Positions 60,099 through 64,000 of a DNA stretch of 64,000 nucleotides are shown here, one piece after another. The position numbers and the translations under genes are program-made. Positions within the stretch are counted from its first letter, which is position 1, and each line of letters starts with the position of its first letter. The stretch is from contig CAZUMS010000008.1 of NCBI GenBank assembly GCA_964621525.1, positions 62,001-126,000 on the forward strand, given 5' to 3'. A model generated the notes under the pieces. That model made no database searches and was not told where the DNA came from. It saw only the letters and a list, made by a program, of their open reading frames with translations. The stretch comes from CAZMGV01 sp964621525 [NCBI: uncultured bacterium]. GTDB taxonomy: Bacteria; JAGRBM01.

Positions 60099-60845
60099 TC
60101 AGCGGAAGTGGAAACCGATGCCGGTATCGATCAGCCAGCCCGTGAACCGGATTCCTTCGGTTGAAATCCCCGGTCCACCGGCTCCCCCGGGAGTCTGGCT
60201 GCTTCGCCATCTGCCCCGGCCGAAGACGATGGTGTTCGTGAGACCTGCCCGGCGCGAAGTCGTCGATGCATACCGGTCGAAGCGGTTGAGCGACAGATTG
60301 AGCTGAGCCTCGGCATGCCATCCGTATTTCATGCCCTTGGTCGTATCATCAAGGGCAGAGACGGATTTCGAGCTGACCTTGTGAACGAAAATGTCGAAAT
60401 CGGCACCCGCGCCGAAACTGGGCCAGACCCATTGCTTGGGTGAATAGCGCGCGTGATAGGTCAGCGTGACATCGAGCGGGATACTGTGGATACGGTCCTC
60501 AAGGTCCGGCAGAGCAGTGATATCCTTCCGGGAAGAGTAGTTGTACCCGGCACCAATGCTGAACTGGAGGGCCCCGGTTTCCTTACGGTCCAGGCCCAGC
60601 ATGTCCCTGATGATGGTATGGGAGCCAATTCCGGCTCTGACGATGGCACCCGGATTCACGAGACCGTAGTTGTCACGGTAGATCGATTGCTGCGGGAAGA
60701 AATGTGAATAACCCGCTTCAACGGACCAGAAGTATTTCCGCCCCCGGCCGAGGCGGTCGAGATCTGGATTGCCGGTCATCTGGGCCAAGCTGACCTTTGG
60801 GAGGCCCGCGATCAGCAACAATGAGAGAAAGACGAGACGCTTCAT
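60099..60845 (-). CDS. Outer-membrane beta-barrel protein of unknown function
   Basis: ATG 60845 overlaps the stop of the upstream gene (ATGA) and gives a signal peptide (MKRLVFLSLLLIAGLPKVSLAQ) and 248 residues. Longer in-frame starts run into the propeller gene. Strands rich in Gly and aromatics (YFWSVEAGYSHFF; LQFSIGAGYNYSSRKD; VTLTYHARYSPKQWVWPSFGAGADFDIF; WLIDTGIGFHFR) and a C-terminus ending Phe-Arg suggest a small outer-membrane barrel. Coupling to the secreted beta-propeller gene upstream suggests a shared envelope task. No family is recognised. Confidence 0.68.
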   Translation of the reverse strand: MKRLVFLSLLLIAGLPKVSLAQMTGNPDLDRLGRGRKYFWSVEAGYSHFFPQQSIYRDNYGLVNPGAIVRAGIGSHTIIRDMLGLDRKETGALQFSIGAGYNYSSRKDITALPDLEDRIHSIPLDVTLTYHARYSPKQWVWPSFGAGADFDIFVHKVSSKSVSALDDTTKGMKYGWHAEAQLNLSLNRFDRYASTTSRRAGLTNTIVFGRGRWRSSQTPGGAGGPGISTEGIRFTGWLIDTGIGFHFR

Positions 60846-62836
60846 CCACGCTCTCCCGGAAGAAACGTCCGCCGCCGGATAACCCAGCTTCCGGCGATAA
60901 CGAGCAGCAGGAGGAATAGTGGATGGCCCGTATTCCCAGCCGTGCATCCAAAGCCGCCATCCTCGCCGAAGAGTGCATAGCTTCCAACACGAAGCGGAGT
61001 TGACGGGCTCTGGGATGAATAAGTCGAACTGCGGTTGCCCGCAGCATCACGGGCTGCAACCGCAACCAGCCAGGTTTCTGTAAGCCCAAGCCCGGCTGAT
61101 GATATATCGATCTCGGTATTCTCTGAACCCGCAGATACGGATTTCAGGAACACCACCGAGGGGTTTGACTGGGACTGGGCCCGGACGATGTATTCAGCAA
61201 CGCCGGACACCACATCACCGTCCCCGGATTCCAGCGCCGAACAGTCTGCTGGCGGGTCCAGGGGGCAGGGATCGCTGCTCGCCGGCCACTCGACGGAGAT
61301 GAAATCTCCGGTAGAAAAGGCCGTCGGAGCCTGGGGAACCGACGGGCGAGTCAGGTCTAGTCGTGCAACACGAATCAGCTGCACCGTGTTTTCGGAGGTG
61401 CCGGAATCGCCTTCGAGCCGGACTTCCACAACCTGGGAATCCGTGAGGTTCGCGAGGTCGGACGGCTCGATCACGATGATGCCGCCGTCCGCAGTGGCCG
61501 CACTCGCGAGGCCGAGAGGCGTTCCATCCGGATAAAGCGAGACGACGAGGCTCCCGGGATCGAAATTCGAATTGGGCAGCAGCGTGAACGGCACATTGAT
61601 GGAGATGAACGGTTGATCTCCATCGATGCCGCCCGGATCAACCAGCGGGTCGGTACCGATCAGGTTGTTGTAGGTCAGGAAGGGAAGTGCTGTCGTGTCA
61701 TTCTGGAAATACGGAGCCGAGCTCACGGTATAGACGTATGGCCTCATCGCAGGGACAATCAGCAGGCTTTCGCTATATGCGATCCTACGCCGGCCAATGC
61801 TGGACGGCTTTTCAGATGGAATGGTGAGGCTCTGGGTCTGTCTGGAGGGCGGACCTGCTGGCGGACAGGCACCAGCCTCGATGGCCGTGATATCGACATA
61901 CTCCATCGTGTAGGTCGCGCCGTTTTCAGTCAGGAATCCCAGCATCGGTGCAGGTGAATTATCGGTATCGGTGAAAGCGGTCATGGAGACAGCGCCGGAA
62001 CCAACCGACTGGCGCTCGGCACAAAACGTATTCGTTGCCGAATTGACGACGACAAAACCGGTTTCCGTACCCGGCAGATTCGTATAGGCAACGTAGAGAT
62101 AGGTTCCCGCGAGCTGGCGGATCTCTTGCGGAATAAACCCGGACATCGGGGAACCTGAAATCGTGCCGAGCAGCGACGGTGTCGCGCCGACGTTCTGGAT
62201 GATATCCACGGTGGCGTTGGTGCAGGAAACATAGGCATTGCCGTTGGAGGCCACGGCGATCCCGTTCGGGTCGTTTCCGGAACAGACCGTGACGTCGATG
62301 AGCTTCGCCGGCGTCGCGAGGCTGTTGTCGATGACCGACACGTTCTTGAGGGTGCCCCGGTTATTCACCAGAACCCGGTCGGAAGCCGCATCATACGCCA
62401 GCGCTCCCGGCGCATCGCCGACCACGATACCCGAGACGACAACCCTGCTGATTACGGGGCTATCTCCTGTCACACTGCTGATATCGAGAACATCGACCCG
62501 GTCGAGGCCCGTGCAGGTGACGTAGAGGCGAGTGTCCGCAATCTCAAGATCGGCGGGGGTGCACCCGGTCAACAGATTGAATGTGTTCCGGACCGAATAG
62601 CGCCAGCGGTCGAGCACGCTGATCTGCTCGCCTGCCTGATCCAGGACAAACACGAAACGGCCCGAGGCATCGAACAGAGCAGCGATGGCCGTCGAGCTTG
62701 CTCCGCCGAGATCGATAGTCGAGCGGAGGTTTCCCGGTGCGGCCTGGCCTCGGGCCGTCCACAAGAGGCAGAGGCCGCAGACGAGCAGAAGAGCCCGGAT
62801 TTTCCGCACTGGAAAAAATGAAGTGAGTTCCTTCAT
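60842..62836 (-). CDS. Secreted beta-propeller/Fn3-like protein with C-terminal sorting-type tail
   Basis: The 664-residue protein has a signal peptide (1-33). Residues about 35-330 are YncE/NHL-like blades (VFVLDQAGEQISVLDRWRYSVRNTF; LYVTCTGLDRVDVLDI; VLVNNRGTLKNVSVIDNS; NAYVSCTNATVDII). An Fn3-like domain lies at about 505-620 (PQAPTAFSTGDFISVEWPASSD). The C-terminus has GFGCTAGNTGHP, a hydrophobic span and an RRR stop, resembling Cys-containing MYXO/JDVT-CTERM surface-sorting signals. It is coupled by ATGA to an outer-membrane barrel gene. The ligand is unknown. Confidence 0.75.
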   Translation of the reverse strand: MKELTSFFPVRKIRALLLVCGLCLLWTARGQAAPGNLRSTIDLGGASSTAIAALFDASGRFVFVLDQAGEQISVLDRWRYSVRNTFNLLTGCTPADLEIADTRLYVTCTGLDRVDVLDISSVTGDSPVISRVVVSGIVVGDAPGALAYDAASDRVLVNNRGTLKNVSVIDNSLATPAKLIDVTVCSGNDPNGIAVASNGNAYVSCTNATVDIIQNVGATPSLLGTISGSPMSGFIPQEIRQLAGTYLYVAYTNLPGTETGFVVVNSATNTFCAERQSVGSGAVSMTAFTDTDNSPAPMLGFLTENGATYTMEYVDITAIEAGACPPAGPPSRQTQSLTIPSEKPSSIGRRRIAYSESLLIVPAMRPYVYTVSSAPYFQNDTTALPFLTYNNLIGTDPLVDPGGIDGDQPFISINVPFTLLPNSNFDPGSLVVSLYPDGTPLGLASAATADGGIIVIEPSDLANLTDSQVVEVRLEGDSGTSENTVQLIRVARLDLTRPSVPQAPTAFSTGDFISVEWPASSDPCPLDPPADCSALESGDGDVVSGVAEYIVRAQSQSNPSVVFLKSVSAGSENTEIDISSAGLGLTETWLVAVAARDAAGNRSSTYSSQSPSTPLRVGSYALFGEDGGFGCTAGNTGHPLFLLLLVIAGSWVIRRRTFLPGERG

Positions 62837-62898
62837 TCGTGTCAGTATTTACCCGGTCTACTACAGAAAAAACACTGAAATATCATTAATTTAGAGTT

Positions 62899-63855
62899 TT
62901 ATACGCCGCAGAGCTGTTCGAGCAGGAAAACCGCCCGGCGGGCGACTGCCCGGACATTGTCCGCCGCCACCCAGAACTGGAGTCCCGACGGCCCTGTCTG
63001 GAGTTTCCCGACTCCGATTTCGTCCGTTCCAGCGAACCGGGCCACCGTAGGCGGAACCGGATCTTCGGGCCGGGTGCAAACGAGTTCCAGCTCATCCGTC
63101 TCGTTCATGACCTGAAAGGCCCGCTCCACCGGAACCCTCGGCGAGGTTTCGACTTCGATCGAGTAGGTATGGCCGAAAAATACCGGCACGAAGGCCTGCA
63201 TCACGGACACCCGGATCCGGTCGATACCGATCAGTTCGGCCAGTTCCTGGGCCACGCGGTCATCGAGGCCCTGAGCAGCGTCGGGAACGACGTTGAATGC
63301 CAGCCGCTGCCCAAAGGCCGAATCCTCCACCGGACTCATGGCGAGCAACGCTCTCGTACCATCGGAGAGCGCGGATATCCCCGCCCTTCCGGCTTCGCTC
63401 ACGGAGAGGAAGCCTGATATCCGCACCCGTTCGATCCGGACGCCGGCGGACTGGAGTGCCTTCAGGACCGGTTCCAGGACCAGTGCACCAGCTGAGGGAA
63501 CGGGAACCGGGTTATCCATGGAGGGGCTCGCGTTTTCTCCTTTGCCTGGCGCGGCGGCAAGATCGATGACCTTGAGCCCCAGTTCCCTCGCGACCGGCAC
63601 CCATTGGGCAGAGACTTCCGGCGGAGCGGCAAACACGACCGCATCAAGAGCATCAAGACTCGAATCCGAGAGGGTTTCTACCGGCAGATCGGTGGTCCCA
63701 AACTCGATTTCTGCGCCGAGCCGGGCATCCGACTCAAAGAGCTTCAGCGTTTCGACGGGGAATTCCCGCAGAAAAAGAGTGCGGACGATCTCCTCGCCGA
63801 GAACTCCGCCGGCACCGACGATGCCGATCCGGAACCGCTGTCCTCCGCTTTCCAT
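62899..63855 (-). CDS. Aspartate-semialdehyde dehydrogenase-like (Usg-type) protein
   Basis: The 318-residue protein has the ASADH layout: RIGIVGAGGVLGEEIVRTL, VVFAAPPEVSAQWVP, and VPVFFGHTYSIEVET in the dimer domain. However, the catalytic NCSTxQ-type segment reads PSAGALVLEPVL with no cysteine, and the second motif (SGFLSVSEAGRAGISAL) is altered. This is the pattern of E. coli Usg, a non-catalytic paralogue. It lies 9 bases after leuB, a position often held by the true asd, so either the function has drifted or an active asd lies elsewhere. Confidence 0.82.
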   Translation of the reverse strand: MESGGQRFRIGIVGAGGVLGEEIVRTLFLREFPVETLKLFESDARLGAEIEFGTTDLPVETLSDSSLDALDAVVFAAPPEVSAQWVPVARELGLKVIDLAAAPGKGENASPSMDNPVPVPSAGALVLEPVLKALQSAGVRIERVRISGFLSVSEAGRAGISALSDGTRALLAMSPVEDSAFGQRLAFNVVPDAAQGLDDRVAQELAELIGIDRIRVSVMQAFVPVFFGHTYSIEVETSPRVPVERAFQVMNETDELELVCTRPEDPVPPTVARFAGTDEIGVGKLQTGPSGLQFWVAADNVRAVARRAVFLLEQLCGV

Positions 63856-63864
63856 GTAAATCGG

Positions 63865-64000
63865 TCAGGCTCTCAGGTGGTCGAGAAGCGCCTGGGTCAT
63901 CTCCTTCGTGTTCACAGCGACCATGCCCTTTTCGGCGATGTCCGGCGTCCGAACGCCTGCGGCAAGGGTTTCCTTCACGGCGCGCTCAATCGCACGCGCC
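63865..64000 (-). CDS. leuB: 3-isopropylmalate dehydrogenase, C-terminal end (partial)
   Basis: Only the last 45 codons lie in the window, reading ARAIERAVKETLAAGVRTPDIA, then AVNTKEMTQALLDHL and stop. The IExAV..L..GxRTxDI segment and the final NTKEM helix are characteristic of LeuB, which oxidises and decarboxylates 3-isopropylmalate in leucine synthesis. The downstream Usg/asd-like gene matches the frequent leuB-asd order. Confidence 0.88.
   Translation of the reverse strand, partial: ARAIERAVKETLAAGVRTPDIAEKGMVAVNTKEMTQALLDHLRA

Noticed and set aside
1-64000. CRISPR arrays, insertion sequences, rRNA operons, restriction or toxin systems
   Set aside because: No regularly spaced repeats, transposase motifs, rRNA segments, methyltransferase motifs or toxin-antitoxin-like gene pairs were recognised on reading both strands.

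Overview
This window is a gene-dense, high-GC chromosomal segment of a Gram-negative bacterium. The evidence for an outer membrane is the many lipoprotein signals and outer-membrane barrels, plus a BamB-like protein, an Omp85-type barrel and zinc-porin-type machinery. Gene content (PilB/GspE ATPase, HD-GYP regulator, FecR-domain proteins, TPR/CHAT lipoprotein, MinD-like plus RodZ-like HTH proteins, methylmalonyl-CoA mutase) resembles the former Deltaproteobacteria (Myxococcota, Desulfobacterota, Bdellovibrionota and related candidate phyla). I cannot place it more finely. No plasmid, integrase, insertion sequence or CRISPR array is visible. The only phage-like gene is a lone Mu gp27-type (DUF3486) homologue.

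Layout. 1-9.2 kb: a surface lipoprotein operon with the tail of an unknown gene, a DUF1318 lipoprotein, a 2556-residue lipoprotein (TolB-like propeller, TPR arrays, two degenerate CHAT-like domains) and a FecR-domain protein. 9.2-12.0 kb (minus): pilB/gspE then gpsA. 12.1-14.2 kb: REC-like/GAF/HD-GYP regulator. 14.2-18.6 kb (minus): tightly packed nadK-recN-GNAT-pmbA. 18.7-20.1 kb: rarA, facing a deoxyhypusine synthase-like gene across a bidirectional terminator. 21.2-24.3 kb: ECF sigma/RskA-type anti-sigma operon with a lipocalin-like gene behind it and a divergent FecR gene. 24.3-29.4 kb: small accessory genes, the Mu gp27-like orphan, two receiver-type proteins, tRNA-Ala(CGC), a glutathione-transferase-like protein and an AarF/UbiB kinase. 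29.5-34.0 kb (minus): zinc-type uptake operon comprising an outer-membrane barrel, binding protein, His-rich lipoprotein, ATPase and permease. 34.1-36.3 kb (minus): hemX/ccsA-like gene and hemA.

36.5-43.9 kb (plus): GntR regulator with an operator inside its promoter, an HNH/MinD-like/J-HTH triad, a small conserved protein, rluD, pgeF, and rho with a 420-bp leader and an intrinsic terminator. 44.1-52.7 kb (minus): a large envelope block of nucleotide-translocase-like/HEAT/cNMP fusion, metalloprotease/TolB/Omp85 fusion, YfgM-like TPR protein and BamB-like propeller. 52.9-55.7 kb (plus): TPR-barrel (Slam-like) gene and a third FecR gene. 55.9-59.0 kb: methylmalonyl-CoA mutase and its GTPase chaperone MeaB behind a perfect inverted repeat. 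59.0-64.0 kb (minus): leuB tail, Usg/ASADH-like gene, secreted beta-propeller with a C-terminal sorting-type tail coupled to an outer-membrane barrel, truA and bolA.

A theme runs through the window. Three separate loci pair a secreted FecR-domain protein with an envelope partner: a TPR/CHAT lipoprotein, an ECF sigma/anti-sigma pair, and a TPR-barrel. Two very large multidomain envelope proteins (1005 and 1120 residues) sit in one apparent operon. These are the least ordinary parts of an otherwise housekeeping-rich region. All function calls come from reading the sequence; no database search was run.
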